Part shown: positions 1 through 9,100 of the stretch, piece after piece | How positions within the stretch are numbered: the stretch's first letter is position 1 | Layout of the letters: the number at the start of each line of letters is the position of its first letter | DNA from: Acidobacteriota bacterium | GTDB lineage: Bacteria > Acidobacteriota > Terriglobia > Terriglobales > Acidobacteriaceae | Length of the DNA: 20,688 nt | Assembly (NCBI GenBank): GCA_021793595.1 | Contig: JAJYSL010000062.1 | Location: 1 to 20,688 of the forward strand | Reading direction: 5' to 3' | Position numbers and translations under genes: made by a program | The notes under the pieces: model-generated | Told to the model about the DNA's origin: nothing | The model's input: only the letters and a program-made list of their open reading frames with translations | Database searches by the model: none

Positions 1-116
1 GGGCGGTGCGCTCGATAACGATCAAGACGCTCCGTAATCTCGTGTTTCCAATCGTCGCTCAGCAGTTGCTGCTGAGCGACTAGTGAAGACTGTGGCGCGG
101 ACAATGCTGGACTCAC
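1..116 (-). CDS. 5' end of an unrecognised protein gene, running off the window
   Basis: The minus strand has an open frame from a GTG at 116-114 to the window edge, 38 whole codons. An AGGAG sits 6 bases before the GTG, which fixes the start well. The visible N-terminus is Ser/Ala/Gln-rich and then charged and helical, containing DDWKHEITERLDRYRAHR. A short W-x-x-E-(I/V)-x-x-R-L-x-x-Y-R-x-x-R segment like this is, from memory, common near the N-terminus of acidobacterial proteins that continue into an RDD-type membrane domain, but that domain is outside the window, so no function is assigned. The gene is divergent from lptD. Codons 13-21 form a perfect 12-bp inverted repeat. The opposite strand also has an open frame (3-83), but without a start signal. 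Confidence 0.6.
   Translation of the reverse strand, partial: MSPALSAPQSSLVAQQQLLSDDWKHEITERLDRYRAHR
54..80. repeat. Perfect 12-bp inverted repeat with a 3-base loop
   Basis: GTCGCTCAGCAG (54-65) and CTGCTGAGCGAC (69-80) are exact reverse complements separated by TTG. The repeat falls inside the start of the minus-strand gene, about 35 bases downstream of its GTG, where it encodes VAQQQLLSD. In the mRNA it would form a strong hairpin near the start of translation. It could be a regulatory structure or a chance product of Gln/Leu codons. Confidence 0.6.
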
Positions 117-422
117 CCTTATCTCCTATTATATAGCCCTATTATCAGTGCAATTTCCACAAAAAAATTGCTTGCTTGCCTGCATGTTTGCTTCAAATAG
201 AGATGCAACCCGCAGGCGCAGTTCTATCTCACCGCAAAAACGAATTTCAATTCGGTTTAAGAAGGAAGAATCGCGGAGAGGGCAAACAAGGGCGGACGCG
301 CTGCAAGCAACACGATTGCGTCGTCGACCAGGATTGTATGGGTGCCAGAGCGGCGGGGTCAGAAAACATCGGCCAAAATTTTCATTGCTGCAGGAACGTT
401 TACACTGAAAGTGTTCCGGCCC
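117..422. promoter_or_regulatory. Divergent intergenic region between the edge gene and lptD
   Basis: This stretch holds no gene I can support. It separates two divergent genes and so should carry both promoters. Its first third is AT-rich. On the minus strand a TATAAT lies at 133-128, but it is only about 11 bases upstream of the GTG, too close for a normal leader, so it may simply be AT-rich sequence. No clear -35/-10 pair for lptD was found. Confidence 0.4.
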
Positions 423-3089
423 ATGAGAACCCGTGTTTGTATCTGTACCATGCTGCTCGCGTTTTGTCATGTGCGAATGAATGCACAGGCATTGACCATG
501 CGGCTTCCGTCGGGTCGATCCAGAATCCATTTCATCCCGTTTGCCGCTGCAAAAAGCCAGTCGGATGCGCCCACGACTTCCAGCCAGAATTCAGTTGCAA
601 CCGCATCACAGGATGTGTCCAACGCCGCTCCGACATCCAACACAAATCTTCCCAATGCGCCACAGTCTGCGACGGAAAATCTTCCCATTGCGGAGCCTAT
701 CCCAGCGCCGCCCACCGGTGTCCCGGTCACCATCCATGCAAATCATCAGGAGCACCGCGGCGAAATGTACGACTTATCAGGTGGAGTAGAAATCGACTAC
801 GAAGACTATGTGATCCTCGCCGACCATGCCACCTACAACACCGCTACCGGAGAGGTGACAGCCGAAGGCCACCTGCAGGTCACGGGCGGCCCCGATCACG
901 AAGACTTCGCCGCCGACCACGGCACCGTCAATCTGAATCGGCAGACAGGCCATTTCTATGATGTGATTGGATCCGTGGGTGTGATCCACGCTCCTTCGAC
1001 AGCGAACGAGTACATTCCCAAAATATTTGGGCTTCCTCCGTCCAGCGACAGAAGCCTGTACACATCGACGAATCCATTCCTGATCAGAGCCGGGGAACTC
1101 ATCAAGAAGGGTCCGGATAGCTACGAGCTCATCGGTGGCAGCATGACCTCCTGCCGCCTGCCCAAGCCCGACTGGCGCATTCTCGCTCACCAGATCGTCG
1201 TCGACAATGGGACGGCAAAAGCCAAATACGCAGATTTCCAGGTGTTGAATAAACCCCTTTTGTTCTTGCCGTATGTCACCCACGGCGTCGATACTTCGAG
1301 CCGCCAATCCGGCTTCCTGATTCCCGCGTTGGAGGTCGGCTCCAGCATCAAAGGTACCGTGGTTGGCGAACAATATTACTGGGTCATCAACCGCAGTGCA
1401 GATTTGATGGTGGGCCTTCAATATTACTCCCTGCGCGGCTGGGAGCAGAACGCCGAGTTTCGCTACAAGGGGTTAGGCCATGACTTTGTCCACGGGTTGT
1501 ATAACGGCGTAGAAGACAGAGGCATTGCATTATTCAACTACGCCGATCAAGGTGGACAGGATACGATTGTGACGGCGCGTCACGACATGACGTCCTATAC
1601 GCGCTTTGTCACCAATGCGGAGTATCTCAGTTCCTACGTGTACCGCCAGATCTTTGCGCCCAACTTTTCGCAGTCCGTCTCTTCTGAAGTGAAGTCGTGG
1701 GCTTTTCTGACGCACGAAAAAGACGGCTTCGCCAGCAGCTTCGATGCTGAACGCTATGAAAACTATGCCAGCGACACATCGGGCGATGAGATACGAATTT
1801 TGCATGTGCCGCGGGTTGAATTCGACGCCGTGGACCGTGAAATGGGCTCATCGAGAGTGCTGGGGGGCGGTGAGGGCAGCTTTGGATTTCTGACTCGATC
1901 GGAGCCGTATTATCAGTCCCACCACGTGGGCCGATTCGATCTGTTTCCGCACGTCACGATGCCCTGGATTGCCGATGGATGGACCATTCGCCCCACCCTC
2001 GGAGTGCGCGAGACAGGTTATTCGCACAGCCAGTTGCTGGGTCCCGTGCCGGCGAACGCCCCCCCCCGTCCCACAGGTGCCCTGCCAGGCGAAGATGCTG
2101 TACCCACCGCGATAAATGCTTCCATCAATCGTGCCGCCGTGGAAGGCGACCTGCAAATTCTGCCTCCTGTATTGGAGCGTGATTTTGACGGTCCCTATCT
2201 GGCGAATCGGTTCGGAATTGCGCTTCGGCATACGATTGAGCCGGAAATCAATTATCGCTATGTCGCCGGAGTCAGCAATTTCAATCGGATTCCCCGCTTC
2301 GACGCCACCGACATCTACAGCGACACCAATGAAGTGGAATATGGACTGACGCAGCGGCTTTTCCTGAAGCGACTGCATCCCACGCCGTGCGGAAAAAACT
2401 CTCCCGACGCAGGACAAGCAGAACAAATGGAGCCGTCGAATCATAGCTGCGGAGAAGTTTCACGGGAGTGGCTCTCCTGGTTTGTCGGACAGAAATATTT
2501 CATCGATCCAACGTTCGGCAACGCGGTCATTTCCGGACGCCGGAACATATTCACGACCACTCTGGATATGAGCGGAGTCGATTACATAACCGCACCGCGC
2601 GACGTCTCGCCGGTCGTCTCCCGACTGCGAGTGGCGCCCAGCTTCAACACCGATCTGGAGTGGGCCGCCGACTACGACACTAAAGCTGGTCGCTGGGCCG
2701 CCAGCAATGTGTTCGCCGACTACCGGCATGGCAATTTCTTTTCCGGACTCGGTCATTCGCTGTTGAATGCTGTGGGCGAAACGCCCGAGCCGCCGACCCA
2801 ACCCGCCAATTTTGTGAACTATAACCAGATGCAGTTGCTTCTAGGCTACGGCGCTATCACCAAGCCGGGATTTAGTGCGGCAGCAAAAGGCAACTTCTCG
2901 CTGGAAGGTCGCGCGCTCGAGTATGGCGGTATACAGGCTACCTACAATCGTAATTGCTGCGGCCTTACGGTGGAGGTCCAGCGTTTCGCGCTGGGGACCG
3001 TTCGCAATGAGACGTCGACTACCTTCAACCTGTCGTTGTCGGGCGTAGCCGCGGTCGGCAGCCTGGTCCGTGCTGAGCGTCTCTTCTAA
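423..3089 (+). CDS. lptD: LPS-assembly outer-membrane protein LptD
   Basis: LptD forms the outer-membrane barrel that, with the lipoprotein LptE, inserts lipopolysaccharide into the outer leaflet. The ATG at 423 is chosen because it begins a signal peptide (basic start, hydrophobic CICTMLLAFC, cleavage after NAQA); an in-frame GTG at 342 would add 27 residues that hide it. The protein is 888 residues. A low-complexity linker is followed by an OstA/LptA-like beta-jellyroll at about 102-190 (VTIHANHQEHRGEMYDLSGG). The LptD hallmark TSCRLPKPDWRI has Cys244, and the barrel carries a late Cys845-Cys846 pair (NCCGLTVEVQR), matching the C-terminal CC of known LptD. Two more cysteines, 656 and 676, lie in a probable loop. 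It ends in Phe, as outer-membrane barrels often do. A DsbA-like and a SurA-like gene follow on the same strand. Confidence 0.93.
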   Translation: MRTRVCICTMLLAFCHVRMNAQALTMRLPSGRSRIHFIPFAAAKSQSDAPTTSSQNSVATASQDVSNAAPTSNTNLPNAPQSATENLPIAEPIPAPPTGVPVTIHANHQEHRGEMYDLSGGVEIDYEDYVILADHATYNTATGEVTAEGHLQVTGGPDHEDFAADHGTVNLNRQTGHFYDVIGSVGVIHAPSTANEYIPKIFGLPPSSDRSLYTSTNPFLIRAGELIKKGPDSYELIGGSMTSCRLPKPDWRILAHQIVVDNGTAKAKYADFQVLNKPLLFLPYVTHGVDTSSRQSGFLIPALEVGSSIKGTVVGEQYYWVINRSADLMVGLQYYSLRGWEQNAEFRYKGLGHDFVHGLYNGVEDRGIALFNYADQGGQDTIVTARHDMTSYTRFVTNAEYLSSYVYRQIFAPNFSQSVSSEVKSWAFLTHEKDGFASSFDAERYENYASDTSGDEIRILHVPRVEFDAVDREMGSSRVLGGGEGSFGFLTRSEPYYQSHHVGRFDLFPHVTMPWIADGWTIRPTLGVRETGYSHSQLLGPVPANAPPRPTGALPGEDAVPTAINASINRAAVEGDLQILPPVLERDFDGPYLANRFGIALRHTIEPEINYRYVAGVSNFNRIPRFDATDIYSDTNEVEYGLTQRLFLKRLHPTPCGKNSPDAGQAEQMEPSNHSCGEVSREWLSWFVGQKYFIDPTFGNAVISGRRNIFTTTLDMSGVDYITAPRDVSPVVSRLRVAPSFNTDLEWAADYDTKAGRWAASNVFADYRHGNFFSGLGHSLLNAVGETPEPPTQPANFVNYNQMQLLLGYGAITKPGFSAAAKGNFSLEGRALEYGGIQATYNRNCCGLTVEVQRFALGTVRNETSTTFNLSLSGVAAVGSLVRAERLF

Positions 3090-3109
3090 AGCGACCCCAT
3101 CATTCCGCG

Positions 3110-3137
3110 GCAGAAACTGCGATCGCCCTCTTTTTTT
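3110..3137 (+). terminator. Weak candidate terminator after lptD
   Basis: A short stem, GCAG/CTGC with a 3-base AAA loop (3110-3120), is followed after 10 bases by a run of seven T (3131-3137), 40 bases past the lptD stop. The stem is only 4 bp and the T run is not adjacent, so Rho-independent termination is doubtful. If it fails, lptD could be co-transcribed with the next gene. The rest of the 251-base gap shows nothing recognisable. Confidence 0.25.
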
Positions 3138-3340
3138 GCGTAGCGGCACGAGCGTTGCATGTTGGTCGCACTCGTCGGCGCGTAACGCGACCGACAAATC
3201 CCCACCTCAACACGCGAAATCGCCCGAATTTTTCAACGCAAGCGGAATCTATGGACTGACCTCTTTCCTTGCTGCCAACCAAGCCCGCGATACCGTTCTG
3301 CGTGTGATAATGGAGTTACATCCATCGCCTGGGGAACTCG

Positions 3341-4291
3341 TTGCGCATATCTCGTTTTTTACTCGCTTGTATCCTGGTTGCCGGAGTGGGCTGCAAAGCG
3401 CAGACCCCGACCGCCAGTACCGCCCTTCAGGCGAAGCTCGATCGACGGATTGAGCTGACAATTCGCTCCCAATATAATGTTCCGCCGGATTACACGGTGA
3501 CCTTGGGTGATCGAAGCAAGAGCGACATCGCCGGATTCGATACGTTGCCCGTTACCTTCAGCAACGGCTCCCAAAAGAAGACCACGGTTTTTCTGATTTC
3601 GAAGGACAACAACACGCTGGCGCGGCTGGAGAAGTTTGACCTGACCAAGACGCCCGGCTCGGGGATCAATGTGCTTGGTCGCCCCATCCGCGGCAACCCC
3701 AAGGCCAAGGTGACCATTGTTAACTTCGACGATTTGGAATGCCCGTTCTGTGCGCGCATGCATGAGGTGCTATTTCCCGGAACGGAACAGCATTACGGAA
3801 ACCTGGTTCGCTACATCTATCTGGACTTTCCGCTGGTGCAACTTCATCCCTGGGCAATGCATGCCGCTGTCGATGTGAATTGTCTGGCGGATCAAAGTCC
3901 TACCGGATATTGGAACCTGGTCGACACCCTCCACTCACAAAGTGACGAGATTTCCGGCGCGCGCGGACAGCAGAATGTGGCCGCCAGCGTCAAAAAGGTG
4001 GACGATTTAACCCTGGCCGAAGGAAAACGCGATAATGTCGACATGGGGAAGCTGCAGGCTTGCATCTCCAAGCAGGATGAGTCGGGGGTTCGCGCTTCCA
4101 TGAAGCAGGGCGACGCGCTGGGAGTCGATGGAACTCCGACCCTGTTCGTCAACGGCGAGCGTGCCACCGGGGCTATCTCGCAATCGATGCTTTGGACTAT
4201 TGTTGATCGCGCCATTCGCGATGCCGGAGAAGTGCCGCCCCCAGACAACAACTCCACATCGGCCACACCCGGTACTGCGCCGGGCGATTAG
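3341..4291 (+). CDS. DsbA-family thioredoxin-fold oxidoreductase, exported
   Basis: This is a 316-residue protein of the DsbA/DsbG-like 'thioredoxin_4' family, which makes or shuffles disulfides in envelope proteins. The TTG start at 3341 has a GGGGA 5 bases upstream and directly begins a signal sequence (RISRFLLACILVAGVGC). Cys18 gives an imperfect lipobox because -3 is Gly, so lipid anchoring is uncertain. Residues 19-110 form a less conserved N-terminal region. The thioredoxin core starts near RPIRGNPKAKVTIVNF, with active site C134-P-F-C137 and the cis-proline loop G-T-P266-T. A Pro/Ser/Thr-rich tail ends the protein. It lies between lptD, whose product depends on disulfides, and a SurA-like gene. 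Whether it acts as oxidase or isomerase cannot be read from the sequence. Confidence 0.9.
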   Translation: MRISRFLLACILVAGVGCKAQTPTASTALQAKLDRRIELTIRSQYNVPPDYTVTLGDRSKSDIAGFDTLPVTFSNGSQKKTTVFLISKDNNTLARLEKFDLTKTPGSGINVLGRPIRGNPKAKVTIVNFDDLECPFCARMHEVLFPGTEQHYGNLVRYIYLDFPLVQLHPWAMHAAVDVNCLADQSPTGYWNLVDTLHSQSDEISGARGQQNVAASVKKVDDLTLAEGKRDNVDMGKLQACISKQDESGVRASMKQGDALGVDGTPTLFVNGERATGAISQSMLWTIVDRAIRDAGEVPPPDNNSTSATPGTAPGD

Positions 4292-4521
4292 CAGCCGACA
4301 TGGCAGACGTGTGAACGCACCAGAGACCGTCGAATCCACAGAGCGATTGGAACATGGAATGGCCGGAAGTAACGTGAACCAGGCAGGCAGAGAAAAGCCA
4401 GGAAAAATGTTCCAGGAGCCGCAACGCTGGAATCGACGCGACCGTAAAGATGCGGCGATCTTGAATGGAACAAGCCAGGACGTAGTCGAACTGGTTTTGT
4501 TCTAAGTGAATGGAGAACTGA

Positions 4522-5643
4522 TTGAACCTCATCATGCAGACCTTGTCGAATCCCACCACCGCAGAATTCTCTCGCGGGCCCCTAAAAATGGCCCTGCAGC
4601 GTAGCGCCAAGATCGGTACCGTCGCCATGACTGGCGCTCTTTTCTTTGCTTCGTTCGCGGGTTGCAAGCGCATGCCCAATCCGGATGTCTGGGCTACGGT
4701 GAACGGTCATCCGATTACGGAATCGGAAGTGAACAAGTACTACCAGAACCAGATCAGTTCCAGACAGCAGCAGCCCACGTCCGACGAAGCCGCGATGCTG
4801 AAACTGGAAATCCTGCATCAGCAGGTTGGCGAGGAAGTGATCCGCCAGCAAGCGGAAAAATTGCACCTGGTGGCCAGCGACGCCGAGGTCGACGCGAAGA
4901 TCGCGCAGCTGAAAGCTCCCTACACCGAGCAGCAGTTCAACGAGCAGTTGAAGGCCAAGGGCCTCAGCCTGGAAGATGTCCGCCGCGATATCTGGCTGAA
5001 TCTGACCATGGAAAAGGTCATGAACAAAGAGATCGAATCCAAGATCAACATCACCGATGCGGACGTCGCCAATTTCTACAATCTGCATCAAGCAGACTTT
5101 AATCTCATTGAGCCGCAGTACCACCTGGCACAGATCGTCGTCACTCCGAATCCAAACGTGCGCGTCGAAAACCGGCAAAACAGCAAAGCGCGCAATGACG
5201 AGGAAGCGCGCAAGAAGATTAATGCTTTGCATAATCAGTTGGAAACGGGTGCCGATTTCGCCCAGCTCGCCATCAATTATTCCGAAGCGCCGGAAACCAC
5301 TTCCAGTGGAGGCGACATGGGCTTTGTCCCGGCGTCGCAACTCAAGTCCGAACCGGAGATCTATGCTGCCGTCAGCAAACTGCAGCCGGGCCAGATCACC
5401 CCGGTGCTGCCCATCACGCAAGGCGCATCCAAGCAGCCCGCGGCGTACATGATCTGCAAGCTGATTGCAATCGAACCGGCAGGACAACATCCTTTGAGCG
5501 ATCCTCGCGTGCAGCAGATGATTCGTCAGCAACTACACGATAGCCGCTCTCGCCTGCTGCAAAGCGCGTACAACGAGATGCTGCGCGATCAAGCTCGCGT
5601 CGTCAATTACTATGCGGAAGACATTCTAAAGAAAGCGCACTAG
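4522..5643 (+). CDS. SurA/PpiC-type peptidyl-prolyl isomerase and chaperone, probable lipoprotein
   Basis: The product is a 373-residue periplasmic folding factor with a SurA-N-like helical region (about 55-190, from VWATVNGHPITESEVNKYY) and one parvulin (PpiC/rotamase) domain at about 199-325, including GADFAQLAINYSE, SGGDMGFV and LQPGQITPV. SurA of E. coli has two parvulin domains; here there is one, closer to PrsA/PpiD-like proteins. A lipobox-like FAGC places the lipid-modified Cys at 48. The TTG at 4522 has GGAG just upstream, but it gives a long leader; an ATG at 4588 would give a typical 25-residue lipoprotein signal, so the start is uncertain. Context with lptD suggests a role in outer-membrane protein folding (inference). 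The 230-base gap before it holds nothing recognisable. Confidence 0.88.
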   Translation: MNLIMQTLSNPTTAEFSRGPLKMALQRSAKIGTVAMTGALFFASFAGCKRMPNPDVWATVNGHPITESEVNKYYQNQISSRQQQPTSDEAAMLKLEILHQQVGEEVIRQQAEKLHLVASDAEVDAKIAQLKAPYTEQQFNEQLKAKGLSLEDVRRDIWLNLTMEKVMNKEIESKINITDADVANFYNLHQADFNLIEPQYHLAQIVVTPNPNVRVENRQNSKARNDEEARKKINALHNQLETGADFAQLAINYSEAPETTSSGGDMGFVPASQLKSEPEIYAAVSKLQPGQITPVLPITQGASKQPAAYMICKLIAIEPAGQHPLSDPRVQQMIRQQLHDSRSRLLQSAYNEMLRDQARVVNYYAEDILKKAH

Positions 5644-6111
5644 CCCGGATAATGCGTGAAGTCTGAGCTTGAGAAAGCCTTTTGCGCCTCCAACATGTTG
5701 ATGAGCCAGCGCTTAAGGCACGAAGAACGGCATTCTCTTGGCCGGCTCTATCCGATAAAGCGTTCATTGTTTCCAGAGATTTTTGCCCCGCCGGTGGTGT
5801 ATCGCAGTTGATCGAGCGGATTCTTCTGGCTGGGCTTTCAGAAGTTGAGCGCTTGCTCCCTTTATTCTGCTATCGCTACACGTACCATCTCTGGTTGACT
5901 CTCGCATTCATACTTCCGTGACCCGGTCAATGGATCCTGCGGGAATGGTTCCTCGCGCTGCGGACCCACGCGTCTTCCACGTGGGCAGTAATGCGGATGA
6001 AAGCTTAACTACGACCGGAGACCTGCCAGCCGCGAACCGCGTTGTTGCGGCTCACGGCTGAGATGCCCATTCCGGGGCTACGATGCCTGTGGTCCCGGAA
6101 TGGCGTAGAAG
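5644..6111. other. Convergent intergenic region with several hairpins
   Basis: No gene is supported in this stretch between two converging genes. A 79-codon plus-strand frame at 5682-5921 has no ribosome-binding site or recognisable sequence. The stretch contains three inverted repeats: CCCACG/CGTGGG (5965-5985), AGCCGC/GCGGCT (6028-6052) and a perfect 10-bp pair at 6067-6103. None is followed by a T run on either strand, so any termination here would be Rho-dependent or stem-based. Confidence 0.5.
6067..6103 (-). terminator. Perfect 10-bp inverted repeat just past the receptor stop
   Basis: CCATTCCGGG (6067-6076) and CCCGGAATGG (6094-6103) are exact reverse complements with a 17-base loop. 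The repeat begins 8 bases past the receptor's stop codon in its transcript, where a terminator or 3'-end stabilising hairpin is expected. There is no following U run, so intrinsic termination is not shown. Confidence 0.4.
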
Positions 6112-9100
6112 TTAAAACCTGTAAATCAGGGACAGTTGGAATTGCCGAGCTGGTGACAGGGTGCTGGTGATCAGACCCCAAATCGAGCCATTCGGAAAGT
6201 CTGCAGCCGGCACGCCATGGGATGCGAGCGTATAAGCCGGCGCCGCATAGCTGGCCATGTTGAACGCATTGAAAGCGTCCGCGCGGAACTCCAAGTCCTG
6301 CTGCTTGAAGGTCTGAAACGACTTGAACAGTGACAGGTCGATGATGCGATAGCCCGGGGCGCGCTCCGTATTGACATGCGCGGTGCCGAACCGGTTCGGG
6401 GTTTCCACACCGTAAGCGCATGTCCCATTGTCCGTACCGGTGGTGCAAGGATTGGCGGACGGATCGGTACCAAACCAATGATCCGTGGTTCGATGCACGA
6501 TCTTCATGGGCCGGTATTGATTGGCGCGGGCCGAGCCAGAGTTCTGGTGGGCATAGTTGGGGCTGCCAATGGTAATTGGGAAACCGGAGTACAGGATGAC
6601 ATCGCCGGACAGCCTCCATCCGCCCAGGGCCTCATCGGTGATCCGATTCCAGTCGCCGCCGAATCTCCGCCCGCGTCCGAACGGCAGTTCGTACACCATG
6701 ATGCCATTCACAGCCTGTCGGGTGTCGTACCCGGAGACGCCATAGTCAGCCTTGGGATGGAATCTATCCTGCCAGTAGGGGCTGTTGGCGGCGACGCCAG
6801 GGTCGCCATAAAAACCAGGGTTGTTGGTCATCGCCTTTGACCATGTATAGTTCAGCGTGAACTCCAAACCGTTGGTTTGTTGGCGATGCAGCACCGCCTG
6901 CAAAGCGTTGTAATTTTCAACGCCCTCGGTTATCGTGGCCACGATGGAGCCGTACTGTCCCACCAGGTTGTAGAAGGGAGCGTTTGTGCAATTCGATGTA
7001 CAGGGAGAAGGCCACTGGTTGTACGCTGCCGGCACGATCAGGCGCTGGCCGATTTCTCCCACATAACCCACCTGAGCGCTGGTCTGATTATTGATCAAGT
7101 ATTGTGTTGTCAGATTGAATTGCTGAACGGCAGTGGGGCGCAGGTTCTTGGCCCACGCTCTATATTGCGTTTGCTTTGTGACTGCGCCGGCTGCGGCAAA
7201 GCCTTGTGTCACGCTCAACGGAGTTCCGGGCGTGTTTGCCGTCGGGGTGAGCGGCGAGTTGGAAAACTGCGAGAGGAAGGGATAATTTTGCGTCAATCGC
7301 AGGTTGGCGCCCGTGCCCTCCAGAAAGTCTGTAATCCCATAGCCGCCGCGCAGCACCAATTTGGGACGCATCTGCCAGGCGAAGCCAATGCGTGGCATCC
7401 ACTCGTTGTAGTACGGATTGTAGAGGGCGCGGCTATTGCCGTTTTTCCCGGCAAACTGCAGGCAAGGATTGCTAGCGTCCACAGCGCTTGTACACGAAGC
7501 AGGATCGTTCAAGTTGACGTTCACTTCTTTATTGTTCACTTCATAGATGGGCTGGTCATATCCATAGCGCAGACCCAGGTTCACGGTGACAGTAGGCCGG
7601 ACTTTCCAGTCGTCCTGTACATAGAACGCATCGCGGTACTGGCGCTGGCCGCTGGGCCCGGCGACGCCGCCTTTCGCAGTTCCGTCCGACTGGTCGAGGA
7701 CGAAGTCCGCAAACCCGTAGCCCCCGCCATTGTTCACGCCTGTCGTCGTGTTCGCGGTGTAGTAGTTGTCGTAATAAAACTGCCCATTGGCTCCGGCGTT
7801 CCCCGCGTAATAGCTATTTTGTTGATAGCGAGCGATCTGGACTCCGAATTTGGTAATGTGGTTTCCGTGCTGCCAGATCAGATCGTCGCCATAGTCGAAG
7901 ATATTGTCCACGAAAGTGGTGACGATAGCAGCTGTCCCAACATTGCTTTCATAGGTGGCAAAGTTCATCAACGTGAAACCCGGGTAAGGTTGCTTGGGGA
8001 AGTTAATTCCCACCTTGGTGTTGCCGGTCGTGCCAAACTGGCCGCTTAGGTCGGTGGGAACTCCGGTATCCCATTCGACCCGCGACATTCCAGCCCGGAA
8101 TTGGTTGACCAGAGACGGAGAAAAGGTATGCACCCAGTTGACTACGCCACTGTGGAACGGATAATCGTTATTGCTCGGGAAAGTGACCGGGAGGGCGACT
8201 TTGGGGGTCAGGTCATAGGCATCGCCATCGGAGTAGCGGAACATCAACGAATCCTTTAGACCGGCCTGGTAGTCGACGCGAACATCGCCTTGGTTATTGT
8301 GGATGGTAGATGCAGTGGGCGCCTGATAGTTGGCCAGATCGGCGGTACCTGAGATTGGGGTCCGATTCGGCAGCGGATAAAGGGCCACGTTGGCGGGTGA
8401 AAATAAAAATTGCGCTACGGGATTATTGACCGGAATCTGGTTATTGAGGTAAGGGGTAGCAAGCGCATATCCACCGGTCGGGTTGGTTGCTGATGGATCC
8501 GGATTGTACAACTGGATGCCGAGCGGCAAAAGTTCGGAGAAGTCCCCGGTCCGCATTTTGGCCGTAGCGACGCTGGCCGAACCCAGACCGCTAGCATTGT
8601 TCCGAAATCCTTCATAGTCGCCGAAAATAAAGAGTTTGTTTTTGATGATCGGACCGCCGCCAGTTACGCCAAACTGGTTCTGGTGAAAGACGCCCTTGGG
8701 AACGCCCGCACGGTTATTGCTCCATGTGTTGGCGGTCAGGTTCTGGTCTTCAAAGTACTCATAAGCGCTGCCATGAATGTGATTGGTCCCACCCTTGGTG
8801 ACCAGCAGCATTTCTCCGCCGTTCACGTCTCCGTATTCGGCGTCGGCATTCGCGGTAATGACACGCATTTCCTGCAGGGCGGCCGGGGCCGGGTTGTAGC
8901 CGACCAGGTTGTTGAGGGTCTCGTTGATCTCAACGCCGTCGAGAATATAATTGTTCCCCTGCTTTCGATTGCCGTTGAAGGAAGGCTGGGTGGTCGAGTC
9001 GGTATCGCGTTCTGTGCCTTCGGAGGAGCCCATGTTGCTGTAGGTAGGGTTCACCGCGCCAGGCACAAACATGCCCGCGCTCTGAAAGTTCTGTCCGCTC

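Noticed and set aside
342..422. Upstream GTG start for lptD
   Set aside because: The extra 27 residues precede and mask a signal peptide that starts at the ATG at 423.
4582..5532. Long minus-strand frame opposite the chaperone gene
   Set aside because: It is a mirror of the PPIase coding sequence; the product is a Leu/Arg-rich artefact.
5682..5921. 79-codon plus-strand frame between the chaperone and receptor genes
   Set aside because: No ribosome-binding site, no recognisable motif, and it lies in a convergent intergenic region.
6877..8049. Long open frame antisense to the receptor gene
   Set aside because: It is a shadow of the receptor coding frame, with no family resemblance or start signal.
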